From Bacillota bacterium (GTDB taxonomy: Bacteria; Bacillota; Sulfobacillia; DUMF01): a DNA stretch of 64,000 nucleotides. The notes below the pieces were generated by a model, which was not told where the DNA came from, made no database searches, and saw only the letters and a program-made list of their open reading frames with translations. The DNA is taken from NCBI GenBank assembly GCA_012840015.1, contig DUMF01000016.1, positions 1-64,000 on the forward strand. Reading direction: 5' to 3'. The stretch's first letter is position 1; every line of letters starts with the position of its first letter. Of the stretch, positions 14,733 through 23,101 are shown in pieces. The translations under genes and the position numbers were made by a program.

Positions 14733-15812
14733 ATGAGTATCTTCAAGATGATGGAGGAGTCGGGATGCGAACAGGTGACCTTCTGCTACGACAAGAGTTC
14801 AGGATTGAAGGCCATCATCGTAATTCATGACACCACTCTTGGGCCGGCTTTGGGTGGGTGCCGAATGTGGCCCTACAAAACCGAAGAAGAGGCTCTCCGT
14901 GACGGCATTAGGCTAGCTAGAGGCATGACGTATAAGAACGCCGGCAGCGGTCTCAACTATGGCGGCGGGAAGACGGTAATATGGGGGGATCCTAAGGAAA
15001 AATCAGAGGAGATGTTTCGCGCTCTGGGCCGCTTCGTTGGTGGTTTCAACGGCCGATACATGACCGGTACCGACGTGGGGACCACCCCCGATGATTTTGT
15101 GTTCTCCCGCCATGAGACCCGCTGGGTAGTGGGACTGCCGGAAGAATACGGTGGCGGTGGTAGTACGGCCATACCGACAGCCTACGGCGTATTTGAAGGT
15201 ATTCGCGCCACGCTCGAAGAGGCCTTCGGAGACCCATCCTTAAAGGGACGGCGCGTGGCAGTTCAAGGACTCGGCAAGGTGGGTTCGCTTTTAACGGGAA
15301 TGCTCATTGACGCGGGTGCACACGTCACCGCGTGCGATGTCCTGCCCGATAACGTAGCACGTGTGAAGGAAAAGTACGGCGCTGCTATAGAGACCGTCGA
15401 CCCGGACTTCATTTTCGACGTAGCCTGTGACGTTTTCTCGCCGAACGCGCTCGGGGCTGTGCTCAACGACGACACTATTCCCAGGTTAAAGTGTCGCGTG
15501 GTGGCAGGAGCGGCCAACAATCAACTCGCCGAGCCACGGCACGGTGACCAACTTCACCAGCGCGGTATTCTATACGCGCCCGATTTCATTATAAACGCCG
15601 GAGGGGTAATCCAGGCAGCTGACGAACTGGAGGGTTTCCGTCGGGAGCGTGTAATGCACAAGGTGAGAGACATCACCAGACGGCTGCGTCTCGTATACAG
15701 AATCTCGAAGGAAACAGGCCTACCCACTCACAGAGCTGCGGAAGTCATGGTAGAACAGAGGATCGCCAAGCTAGGCCATATCCAGCGCATCTACATGAAT
15801 CCGTCAGCATAG
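14733..15812 (+). CDS. bcd: leucine (Glu/Leu/Phe/Val) dehydrogenase
   Basis: 359 residues. The substrate half has LGPALGGCRMWPY, MTYKNAGSGLNYGGGKTVI (catalytic Lys) and the TDVGTTPDD block; the NAD half has VAVQGLGKVGS. These match leucine dehydrogenase, which reversibly deaminates branched-chain amino acids to 2-oxo acids with NAD. The ATG at 14733 follows GAGGAGG. It forms a two-gene operon with ptb, as in the branched-chain amino acid degradation loci of Bacillus, but the buk and bkd genes are not next to it here. Confidence 0.93.
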   Translation: MSIFKMMEESGCEQVTFCYDKSSGLKAIIVIHDTTLGPALGGCRMWPYKTEEEALRDGIRLARGMTYKNAGSGLNYGGGKTVIWGDPKEKSEEMFRALGRFVGGFNGRYMTGTDVGTTPDDFVFSRHETRWVVGLPEEYGGGGSTAIPTAYGVFEGIRATLEEAFGDPSLKGRRVAVQGLGKVGSLLTGMLIDAGAHVTACDVLPDNVARVKEKYGAAIETVDPDFIFDVACDVFSPNALGAVLNDDTIPRLKCRVVAGAANNQLAEPRHGDQLHQRGILYAPDFIINAGGVIQAADELEGFRRERVMHKVRDITRRLRLVYRISKETGLPTHRAAEVMVEQRIAKLGHIQRIYMNPSA

Positions 15813-15833
15813 TGTGTGGCTGAAAGTGGTCTG

Positions 15834-15860
15834 TGCCCCGGGGGTACGCTGCCCGGGGCA
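15834..15860 (+). terminator. GC-rich hairpin after the leucine dehydrogenase gene
   Basis: TGCCCCGGG pairs with CCCGGGGCA around a loop of about eight bases, 20 bases after the stop codon. No T-run follows, so it may be a transcript-end stabiliser rather than an intrinsic terminator. Confidence 0.5.
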
Positions 15861-16474
15861 GGTTGGACTGTGGGCTTATTCGGCTTTCCAATACGATCCT
15901 AAAGCTGTTCCTGGCATTCTTCGTGAATGTCAACACGATAACCCTGTTCAGCGAGCAGGTCTCTAGAGGGCGCCGTCAACCGAAAGCTCGCGGACGGTAA
16001 GATAGCATATCCCGCACGTGCCTTTGCACCTTGAGTGTGCATGTGTTGCCGCTGAAGCCTTGGTGAAGCGCCTCAAGCAGCACATCTAGCCCTCCCGGAA
16101 GCGGAAAGTAACGGATCCGGTGCTCCCCCCGCCCCTCCCGTCGGAGGGCTCCGCACATCCCTCGCGGGGAATCCATAAGCCTTCACTGAGTCGCGGAGAG
16201 GAGTCTCAGTTCAGGCGAGCCTACCTCATGCGATCGTCACAGAGCTTCTTGTTATCCTCTGCAACTCGTACCTATCCGAGTCAGTCAACAGGTCGAAATC
16301 ACACACCTCCAGTTTCGAGGTGCCTCAAACCGACTTTGTTGAACTCCTCAACAGCCACCCGTAGCAGGCTCTTGAATTCCTCCAAACCGCAGCTGCCACA
16401 GCTGTTGAGATCTTCGACAGTCCTGTCCCATCGACTGTACGGCCAGCCCGCAGTCTATCCGCCCAAGCGTTGAC
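15861..16474. other. gene-poor region with decayed coding traces
   Basis: No intact gene. On the plus strand near 16320-16420 frames give TDFVELLNSHP, then QALEFLQTAAATAVEIF and DSPVPSTV with stops and shifts between them. On the minus strand a frame ending about 15900 reads APSRDLLAEQGYRVDIHEE. The pieces look protein-like in composition but I do not recognise them. Confidence 0.4.
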
Positions 16475-16570
16475 ATGCCCAACAATGCGTATACCAAGAC
16501 TGCTGAACTGCTCAACAAACTCCCGACCGTAGCTGCGGAACTTCTCAACCGACCGCAGTTGTTTAGCTAA
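16475..16570 (+). pseudogene. relic end of an unknown ELLN-repeat protein
   Basis: A 31-codon frame from ATG 16475 reads MPNNAYTKTAELLNKLP and VAAELLNRPQLFS before TAA. It shares the ELLN motif with TDFVELLNSHP at about 16330, suggesting both are parts of one decayed gene. No ribosome site precedes the ATG. Family unknown. Confidence 0.35.
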
Positions 16571-16727
16571 TCAACAATCCGGGTTCCAGGTTCCCTCGGA
16601 TTTGCGTTTCTGGCAAGTAAGTACTCTGCTTTCTGGCTAGTTCGTCGACAAGTCCTTCTCACGAGAGCAGGCGACGTCTCATCAACATAAGATGGGGTGA
16701 GTAAGTTGCCTGAGGGGGTGTTACAAC

Positions 16728-17627
16728 ATGGCAAACGAGCAGCCAAAAGCCGAATATTGGGACGACCGGGGTGGCAATCCGGTGGATTGGCCTGAAAGCG
16801 CGGGTAGCCACCTGCTGGCAGAAGTCCGTTTCTGGACAAGGATCATGAGAGAACATGCGATGTTCATAAAACTGGGCCTACCCTTTGACCGGCCTGACCT
16901 CATAAGGGAAGCTCAGGCGCTTGAACAGAGGCTCCTAGACCTCGAAGAAAGGGTGAACCGTGCTACAGTACTGGATCCCAATCTTCTTGCCACTTTGCGG
17001 CAGGTTGTGGCCGACCTCATCGATTTCAAGTACCGGCTCCTGCGCCTGATGCTGCAGTCCCAGCTGCGCCCCGCCTTGCTTCCGCTACTTATCGACCATA
17101 TAACTCGTGAGGCAGTCCACTTCCTCACACGCCTTCAAATGGTTATTGAACTGCCGCCAGAGGAAACTCATCGTTTCCGCGCTATTATGCGGCGCGCAGT
17201 CTTTTGGATGCGTATCATGAAGGAACACGTCGAATTCATAATACACCTGCTCGACCCGTCGGAGAGGGCACTCATTGCCCAAGCCGAGGAGTTCCTCAGA
17301 ACCTTTACGCGCCTGTTCCAGACGGCCATGGACCTGGAGTCGATGTCAGAAGCGCGTCCCGAGTCCTTCAATACGGTCGCCAGGTTCCTAGACGAAGCCA
17401 TCGCCAGGACGACTGAACTGCGTGACTTCAAGGCCGCAGCTCACGAGCTCCTCCTCATGAGCCAGATCCTCAGCACGGTTTCCACACCTGTTATTGCCGA
17501 CCATCTCCGGCGAGAGGCTGATAGGGCCCTCTTAGAGCTTCGCGCGCTGAGGGATCGTATTCGCGTTGAAAAGCCACTAATCGAACCGTCCGTACACGTG
17601 GGTGTTAAGCCGAGCGACATGCGGTGA
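16728..17627 (+). CDS. DUF2935 domain protein
   Basis: 299 residues, two DUF2935 repeats in an all-helical ferritin-like arrangement. The first begins LLAEVRFWTRIMREHAMFIK and the second RRAVFWMRIMKEHVEFIIHL, the repeated E/R-x-FW-x-RIM-x-EH pattern being typical. The conserved His and Glu may bind metal. The family occurs in spore-forming Bacillus and Clostridia and has no proven role. The ATG at 16728 follows GAGGGGGTG. It stands alone between two regions of gene wreckage. Confidence 0.85.
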   Translation: MANEQPKAEYWDDRGGNPVDWPESAGSHLLAEVRFWTRIMREHAMFIKLGLPFDRPDLIREAQALEQRLLDLEERVNRATVLDPNLLATLRQVVADLIDFKYRLLRLMLQSQLRPALLPLLIDHITREAVHFLTRLQMVIELPPEETHRFRAIMRRAVFWMRIMKEHVEFIIHLLDPSERALIAQAEEFLRTFTRLFQTAMDLESMSEARPESFNTVARFLDEAIARTTELRDFKAAAHELLLMSQILSTVSTPVIADHLRREADRALLELRALRDRIRVEKPLIEPSVHVGVKPSDMR

Positions 17628-18119
17628 CCCGTTAGAATGCTACTTTACGAACGCGGCGAGATCAGAGTCCCCAGCGGGGTCCCCGAGAGTCTGTAAAAGC
17701 AGCTCTGTGCCCAAGGTCATCTGTGGTCACTTTGCCGTAAGACCGCGACGTTTCTGGCCACCTCAGTGATAACGATCGTGCCCGAAGTTGCTTTCGAAGC
17801 GGCTGCCGATGGTTGACCGTATGATGGGAAATCGCCTTTCTCTCCCTTCTGCCATTTTTCATTCGCTCAGAGCTGATTACGGGCTTGGACGTCGTCCACC
17901 TCGTAGGTCTGTTATTGGAGCTGTTAGAGACTGCTGGAGCGGGGAATCTATGCTCGAGGGCAGAGGCTGAGTGCCTTCTTTGCTTCTTCTCAATCCGAGG
18001 ACAAGCTCAAGAGGGGCCCGCGTTACACCTGCTGGCCATTTCTCAATTGCGGACACAGCCCACCGGTATACATCCTGGTCCCCCGGGTACGCGTACTAAC
18101 GGCCTAATGCATAAACATC
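17628..18119. other. gene-free region before the lgt relic
   Basis: About 490 bases with only short unconvincing frames on both strands. I see no ribosome site, no conserved motif and no repeat. It is probably decayed DNA. Confidence 0.45.
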
Positions 18120-18329
18120 CGCAGCGCAGTTAGGCCCGGGCGCATCTTCTCGCTTTACATGCTCATGTATTCAGCGTTGCGTTTCGCTGTAGAGTTCCCG
18201 CGGGGTGAACCAGCGGTAATGCTGGGGTTGACAGCCGGGCAGATCGCAAGCCTCCTCATAGCCGCGATTGCAGGCGCTGCTGTAGTTCTTAACAGGCATC
18301 CGCGCCACGCACACCGCTCTAGCAGATGA
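18120..18329 (+). pseudogene. C-terminal relic of prolipoprotein diacylglyceryl transferase
   Basis: The frame reads RPGRIFSLYMLMYSALRF, AVEFPRGEP and GLTAGQIASLLIA, ending with TGA at 18327. This is the last transmembrane part of Lgt (pattern G-x-x-F-x-x-Y...RF-x-x-E-x-R-x-(D/E)...GLT-x-x-Q). The frame is closed by a TAA just upstream and the first three quarters of lgt are absent, so this is a tail fragment. It is antisense to, and touches, the damaged 3' end of the radical SAM gene. Confidence 0.8.
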
Positions 18330-19341
18330 ATCCTCTCCCGGCGTCTGCCTCCTGGCCGTCAGGATGGCCAGCTCCTTTTCGAATGCCTTGCGAGTCTTCC
18401 CTTCCCCGGTGATGGGCTACGCTTTGGCAGTGTGGTGCGGAGGTCTCGAAAACCATCGAACAGCATTCGTACCTGACGTTCACCGAGTACCCCTTTTGCG
18501 CGGCGTACGAGACCAGACCGTCCGACGGGTATGCGATCCCGTCGAATCCCAGATCCACCGCCATCTTCTCCAGTTCGTGCCCGTAAGAGCCAGGAGGCCT
18601 GGCGCATCCGAGCAGAAGGGGCACGCGAACGAGCCTCGATCTGGCGTAGGCGAACACTTCTCGCACCGAATCGAGAACGGGCGGCGCCACACCTTCCATC
18701 GGGGTACCACGCGTGGGTTTTAGCACCACGAGGACGGCGGAATTCACTGGGACAGAAGCTATCATGTCAATAGCTTTCATTTCACCCCGAATGTGCCCGT
18801 AGTCAAGGCCGATCACCACGTGGGGGCTCATCGGAACTCCGGCATCAGCAAGGTTGAGCAGAGATTCGAGGTACGCGCTGGGGCCGGCGGGAAGGTGGCA
18901 GACGCGATTCAGCGTTTCCGCGCTGCCGACAATGTCAGTCATCGCCACGGCCACTTTCGCCCGCTTCAGCGAGAGAGCCGTGCGCCGCGAGACTATGCCA
19001 GTGTGGACGGCGATCCGCAACCCTAGTTCCTCTCTGGCGAACTTCATCACATCTTCGAATGGCTCTAGGGGAACCCTTCCGCCAGCATCTGACCCGCCAG
19101 TGATCAGCGCTCCTGTGCATCCGTCGGCGGCCAGGCGAACGAGGAGGTCTTTCAGTACATCCGGGGTTTCTGCGCTGAACATGGACTCCAGTATCTTCGC
19201 GCTGCAGTGATCGCACATGAGCGAGCAGGTGGTCCCCGTCACCGATATGGGGACGAAGGCGGGACCCGCCATGGAACATACTTCGCCGGTCTCAAAATGT
19301 TTAAGGTTTGGAACGAAGAATGTAATCTTCAGTAGGTCCAT
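18319..19341 (-). CDS. radical SAM protein, candidate lipoyl synthase subunit (LipS-type)
   Basis: 340 residues. A radical SAM cluster motif TTCSLMCDHCSAK (CX3CX2C) and GALITGGSD lie near the N-terminus, and SPHVVIGLDYG and VVLKPTRGTPM follow. It overlaps by 13 bases a second radical SAM gene and follows a lipoate ligase, the company expected of the two-protein lipoyl synthase LipS1/LipS2, which inserts two sulfurs into octanoyl groups. Which of the two it is cannot be told here. The C-terminus looks frameshifted: after about 18418 the natural-looking sequence PITGEGKTRKAFEKELAIL is in another frame. The gene may be damaged. Confidence 0.7.
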   Translation of the reverse strand: MDLLKITFFVPNLKHFETGEVCSMAGPAFVPISVTGTTCSLMCDHCSAKILESMFSAETPDVLKDLLVRLAADGCTGALITGGSDAGGRVPLEPFEDVMKFAREELGLRIAVHTGIVSRRTALSLKRAKVAVAMTDIVGSAETLNRVCHLPAGPSAYLESLLNLADAGVPMSPHVVIGLDYGHIRGEMKAIDMIASVPVNSAVLVVLKPTRGTPMEGVAPPVLDSVREVFAYARSRLVRVPLLLGCARPPGSYGHELEKMAVDLGFDGIAYPSDGLVSYAAQKGYSVNVRYECCSMVFETSAPHCQSVAHHRGREDSQGIRKGAGHPDGQEADAGRGFIC

Positions 19342-20486
19342 AGTTGTGCCTCTATCTTTTCAATGTCTTCCTTCTCAGGTAAGAATGGATAGCTCCTGAT
19401 GTCCTCACCAGGCATGGAGTCGCCATATGGCCGGTTGCACGCGAGGCTGCCGTCGCGCCCGGGGCATCCGCTGGTCATGAACGGCTTCCCGCCGCGGATA
19501 ACCTGTCGCAGCAGTTCAGACTCAACCCCGAACTGCCTGATCCTATCCTGGTCATCGAAAACCATGTTGTCGAACGACGCCAGGCCCTCATCCATGAGGT
19601 ACCTTACGAGCTGTATCCGTCGATAAGTGGAGGCGCTGGGTTGAGGGCGGTCTTCCATCGCGGAACCCGCCTCAGGGTAGAACGAGAAAAGGTGGGTGGA
19701 ACCACCCGCCTGCTTAACCCGCCATATCATGCTTGACATTTCCCGTTCAGTCTCGCCGAGGCCCACTATCAAATGAACGCCCACGAATCCCGCGCCGAAT
19801 ATGCTTAGTGCGTCCTGGAATATCTCCCAGTAATGGGGCCACCTGTGTGGGCCCCTGACGGAGGCACCTCTAATCTTCTCGAAGAGCTCTGGGGTGGGAA
19901 GGTCGAACGCTACACCGATTCGCTCTGCTCCGGCCTGTTTCAGGGCCAGCAGATCCTCGCGCTTCATTACCGTCGGCGAAATCAGGACGGAGATGGGCAG
20001 GTCGCAGGCCTCCCTCGTCAATCGTACGACCTTGATGCTGTCTTCGACCGCCCTCTTTTGGGTGATCATGGAGATGCATACTCTCTTCAACCCGTGCTCT
20101 CCTTCTCGGAGGGCCGACAGCACCTGTTCCAGGGGATATACGGGCCATGCCACCCGGATGAAACTCTGGCCCCTTTTTCCGATTCTTCTCTCGCGGGCCA
20201 GCCCGCAGTACTGGCAATTTCCCGCACACCCGTTTCTGTATGTGAGGAGGATGTTAAGGCAGCCCAGCGTTGCCCCCCTGTAGAACTGGCCGGGTTTAAA
20301 TCCCAGGCTCATCGCGGCTGCGAGGCTGATCCTCACTACTTCGGGGCTCTCCACTTCGCGGCTCTCCGCGCCGGGGCGCTCAGCCCGAACATCTTTCGTG
20401 TCGGAGCTTTCCAGTCTGGGTTCTTCCCCGCACAGCGTCTCCATAGCCCTATCTTGCACCTCCGTTACTCGTCTTACGTCCTGCAT
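19329..20486 (-). CDS. radical SAM protein, candidate lipoyl synthase subunit (LipS-type, BioB-like)
   Basis: 385 residues. A Glu-rich N-terminal tail is followed by a radical SAM domain with NGCAGNCQYCGLAR (CX3CX2C), VCISMITQKRAVED and VGVHLIVGLGETE. Near the C-terminus two further cysteines occur in FMTSGCPGRDGSLACNRPYG and may bind an auxiliary cluster. The layout is biotin-synthase-like, as described for LipS proteins. It overlaps the lipoate ligase by 13 bases upstream and the other radical SAM gene by 13 bases downstream, so all three are one tightly coupled operon. The lipoyl role is inferred from family type and neighbours. Confidence 0.75.
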   Translation of the reverse strand: MQDVRRVTEVQDRAMETLCGEEPRLESSDTKDVRAERPGAESREVESPEVVRISLAAAMSLGFKPGQFYRGATLGCLNILLTYRNGCAGNCQYCGLARERRIGKRGQSFIRVAWPVYPLEQVLSALREGEHGLKRVCISMITQKRAVEDSIKVVRLTREACDLPISVLISPTVMKREDLLALKQAGAERIGVAFDLPTPELFEKIRGASVRGPHRWPHYWEIFQDALSIFGAGFVGVHLIVGLGETEREMSSMIWRVKQAGGSTHLFSFYPEAGSAMEDRPQPSASTYRRIQLVRYLMDEGLASFDNMVFDDQDRIRQFGVESELLRQVIRGGKPFMTSGCPGRDGSLACNRPYGDSMPGEDIRSYPFLPEKEDIEKIEAQLWTY

Positions 20487-21556
20487 TTCCTACGGCTGTG
20501 TACCTCCTCCGAGTTCATGCCTGCGCTGTAGATGGCTTCGGCCAGCTGCTCCGTGCCTATACGGGCCAGCAACGGGCTGTTGACAGCCTCAAGCGCCGCC
20601 TGGATGGACTTCTTTATGAGGGGTTTCCACTTTAGCGCGGCTTCCAGGGCGAAAACGTCCTGTTCGGACGCGAAGAAGTCTCCGTGCACCAGCAGGCTCG
20701 AAATGGTACCTTTGACGGTGGCCACGCTGACACGGATGAGGCCAGCGGGTGTTTTGAACGCCGCCTGGCCCGTACGCTTCGGAGCCTGTACCAGGTACAC
20801 CCACTCGTCCTTGCCGTACTTGGATTCGGCCAGGTGCTGTATAACCTTCAGTTCGGCGTTTGTCAGCCGCTCCCTGGAGAATTTCACCCCGAAACGCTCG
20901 GAGAATGCTGCGATGATGGCCTGCCGGACCGCCTCCATTGGGACTGGACCACATTCCTTTCTGACCGTCGTGATCCTATCCTTAAAGGAGGCTATGGCCT
21001 TATCCGCAATCTTAATGGAGGGGAGCTTCAGGAGGCGTAGCATCAGATCTGCATCGAAATCGACGAGGGTGCTGGCGTGAAACAATAAGATGCTCTCGTG
21101 TTCGAGATCCGAACCGATCCCCGCGATCTTTCTGCCCCCGACCTCGATGTCGTTCTTGGGGCGGTACGAAGCGGGTAAGCCCAGGTCCCTTAGCCCGCGG
21201 GCCAGTATGTTTCCGAAGGTGGCGAATATGGCGTCCGGTTCTCCCCCGACGTTCAGCAGGCTAAGGGGTGCCACGAAAGCCAGGCCCAGGCACCCTTCCG
21301 ACATGAAGATGGCCCCGCCGCCCGTCGTCCGCCTGTTAATATCGATGCCCAAGCTGCGGCATTCCTCCACATCGACCTCGGAGTGCACATCCTGGAACCT
21401 CCCGACGATCACTGCGGGCTTGAAGGTATAAAGATGCAGTGTTGGCGGAGCGCCCCTGGAGACAAAGTCGATGAGCGCCTCATCAACTGCAAGCCCAAGC
21501 GGCGCGGGACAATTGTCCTCCACTACCACCCTCCATTTGTCCAACCCATGCCCCAC
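20474..21556 (-). CDS. lplA: lipoate-protein ligase family protein
   Basis: 360 residues of the LplA/LipB/BirA fold. GLAVDEALID, the lipoyl-AMP loop RRTTGGGAIF, KNDIEVGGRKIAGIG with the catalytic-type Lys, and a C-terminal accessory domain (AAFKTPAGLIRVSVATVKG) are present. It activates lipoate or octanoate with ATP and transfers it to lipoyl domains of GcvH or 2-oxoacid dehydrogenases. As first gene of an operon with two radical SAM proteins it probably loads the octanoyl group that they sulfurate. The frame from 21556 begins MGHGLDKWRVV with GAGG nearby. Confidence 0.85.
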   Translation of the reverse strand: MGHGLDKWRVVVEDNCPAPLGLAVDEALIDFVSRGAPPTLHLYTFKPAVIVGRFQDVHSEVDVEECRSLGIDINRRTTGGGAIFMSEGCLGLAFVAPLSLLNVGGEPDAIFATFGNILARGLRDLGLPASYRPKNDIEVGGRKIAGIGSDLEHESILLFHASTLVDFDADLMLRLLKLPSIKIADKAIASFKDRITTVRKECGPVPMEAVRQAIIAAFSERFGVKFSRERLTNAELKVIQHLAESKYGKDEWVYLVQAPKRTGQAAFKTPAGLIRVSVATVKGTISSLLVHGDFFASEQDVFALEAALKWKPLIKKSIQAALEAVNSPLLARIGTEQLAEAIYSAGMNSEEVHSRRKCRT

Positions 21557-22360
21557 CTCTTGTTGGGGACTCTACTGTGTCTCAGCTGAGGTCCAATCAC
21601 CAATCACCCTGTCTGAACATTGATTCGGCGCCGGCGACCCACTTTCCTTCACCGTTCGCAATCACTTTGCTTTGAAGCCACCTGGACACGCTGACGGATC
21701 TTGTGGGGCGGGTGTCACCGTCCCGCAGCACTTCTTATGCTTGCGCCTGCTTCCGCACCAGCATGGGGGTCATTACGGCCCGGTGGCCAAGCGACTGTCT
21801 TGCCACGTGATGCAAGCACAGCGGCATACCGGAACCGTGTCCCGGGAGTCCCCGGGTCCAGCGCTCCCCATTTCGTCTCATTAGAGACTTAAGGTGAGGC
21901 CCACCATCTCCGCCGCGCTAGCTGCGGAGATGGCAACGACCAGGGCTATAATGATGGCTTAACTAGCAGGTTCCTCCAAGATCCCTGCCCGGCCATCGAA
22001 GGACTCCCCTCTGCCCCGCTGCATAGACCGTTCGAGCCATATAACCTCTGCAGCCAGCCCGATCTTCCCCAGCCCAACGAAGAGATTGCAGGCGTCAGGG
22101 CCTTTGAGCCGCCTTGTAGCACCCCAAACCAATAGGCACAGACCTCTTCCAGGAAAACCGTCCCACGGTTTGCAGGCCCTAGGAAGCCGATCTTGTCCCA
22201 TAGCTATGGCCTTGGCCTCTGGCTTCTTACAGCTCAATAAAGACTTCACCATACTCCAATACCGGCCTCCAGAATCCTCCCGACTTTCGCTGCGTATTTT
22301 GGTCACCAAGCAGGAAACTTTACAGTAATGTAGAAGAATGAATGGCAGTGGAGGCATGAA
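21557..22360. other. gene-poor region with relics
   Basis: About 800 bases without an intact gene, apart from a SEC-C relic (given separately). A perfect 10-bp hairpin, CCATCTCCGC/GCGGAGATGG, lies at about 21910-21940 without a T-run. A 132-codon minus-strand frame at 21959-22357 has no ribosome site and a low-quality composition; it includes a protein-like stretch GPDACNLFVGLGKIGLAAE but I do not recognise it. Confidence 0.4.
21662..21769 (-). pseudogene. SEC-C zinc-motif tail fragment
   Basis: On the minus strand a short frame after a TGA reads PPCWCGSRRKHKKCCG, the SEC-C metal-binding motif (CxCxSGxxxKxCC type) found at the end of SecA and of YecA-like proteins, and ends with TGA at 21662. 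Nothing upstream continues it, so it is a fragment. Whether it came from secA or another protein cannot be said. Confidence 0.6.
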
Positions 22361-23101
22361 ATGCTACGGTGGAGTAGGAAAGCTATCGGGGTGCTTGAGG
22401 AGATAATCGGGGCAGTGATTATCGTGACGGTCCTCTGGTTATCCCGGCCTTCTAGTGCCTGTGCAGGTACCCTACTCAAGATCGGCTCCCAAGGGGAGAC
22501 GGTGCGTTCAGTGCAATATTCGTTGAGTAAGCTCGGCTATTACTTCGGCCCCGTCGACGGCAAATTCGGACCTGCTACCAATGCTGCAGTGATAAAATTC
22601 CAGAAGGCCAGCGGTCTAAAGCCTGATGGATTGGTCGGTAATGCTACTCTTCAGGCCCTGCAACGAGCCTCCGGCGTGAGTTCGCGTTCGTCTACCGCGC
22701 ATAAGTCAGGTTCCTCGCCCGCTCCGGCGGCTTCAGGCCAGCAAGTGGCGGATATTGCCAAGACGTATCTTAACACGCGTTACGTATGGGGCGGTACCAC
22801 TCCAAAAGGTTTTGACTGTTCGGGGTTTGTCTACTACGTTCTCAACGCCTCGGGGATAAAACTTTCTCGCGATATTGCCGTTCAGTATAGATCAGGCGAG
22901 TCTGTAAAAAAAGAAAACCTAGCACCAGGCGATTTGGTTTTCTTCACCACTTATGCTCCGGGGCCTTCTCACGTTGGGATTTATATTGGAGACGGGCAGT
23001 TCATCCACGCCTCATCTGCAGGGGGCAAAGTGATTATTACCCCGTTGAACAAACCTTACTATACTCAAAGGTGGATCGGAGCCAGGAGAGTTGTCAAATA
23101 A
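22361..23101 (+). CDS. NlpC/P60 endopeptidase with peptidoglycan-binding domain
   Basis: 246 residues. A hydrophobic N-terminal segment (about 12-36, ending SSACAG) is a signal peptide or anchor. A PG_binding_1 domain follows (about 42-100; LLKIGSQGETVRSVQYSLSKLGYY), then a Ser/Pro-rich linker and a C-terminal NlpC/P60 domain with FDCSGFVYYVL (catalytic Cys), SHVGIYIGDG (His) and FIHASS (His). It cleaves D-Glu-diaminopimelate bonds in wall peptides outside the membrane. The ATG at 22361 follows GGAGGC. Its end overlaps the convergent sirtuin gene by eight bases. Confidence 0.92.
   Translation: MLRWSRKAIGVLEEIIGAVIIVTVLWLSRPSSACAGTLLKIGSQGETVRSVQYSLSKLGYYFGPVDGKFGPATNAAVIKFQKASGLKPDGLVGNATLQALQRASGVSSRSSTAHKSGSSPAPAASGQQVADIAKTYLNTRYVWGGTTPKGFDCSGFVYYVLNASGIKLSRDIAVQYRSGESVKKENLAPGDLVFFTTYAPGPSHVGIYIGDGQFIHASSAGGKVIITPLNKPYYTQRWIGARRVVK

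Noticed and set aside
21959-22357. 132-codon minus-strand gene
   Set aside because: No ribosome site or known domain, and it lies in a decayed region; kept only as an unrecognised trace.
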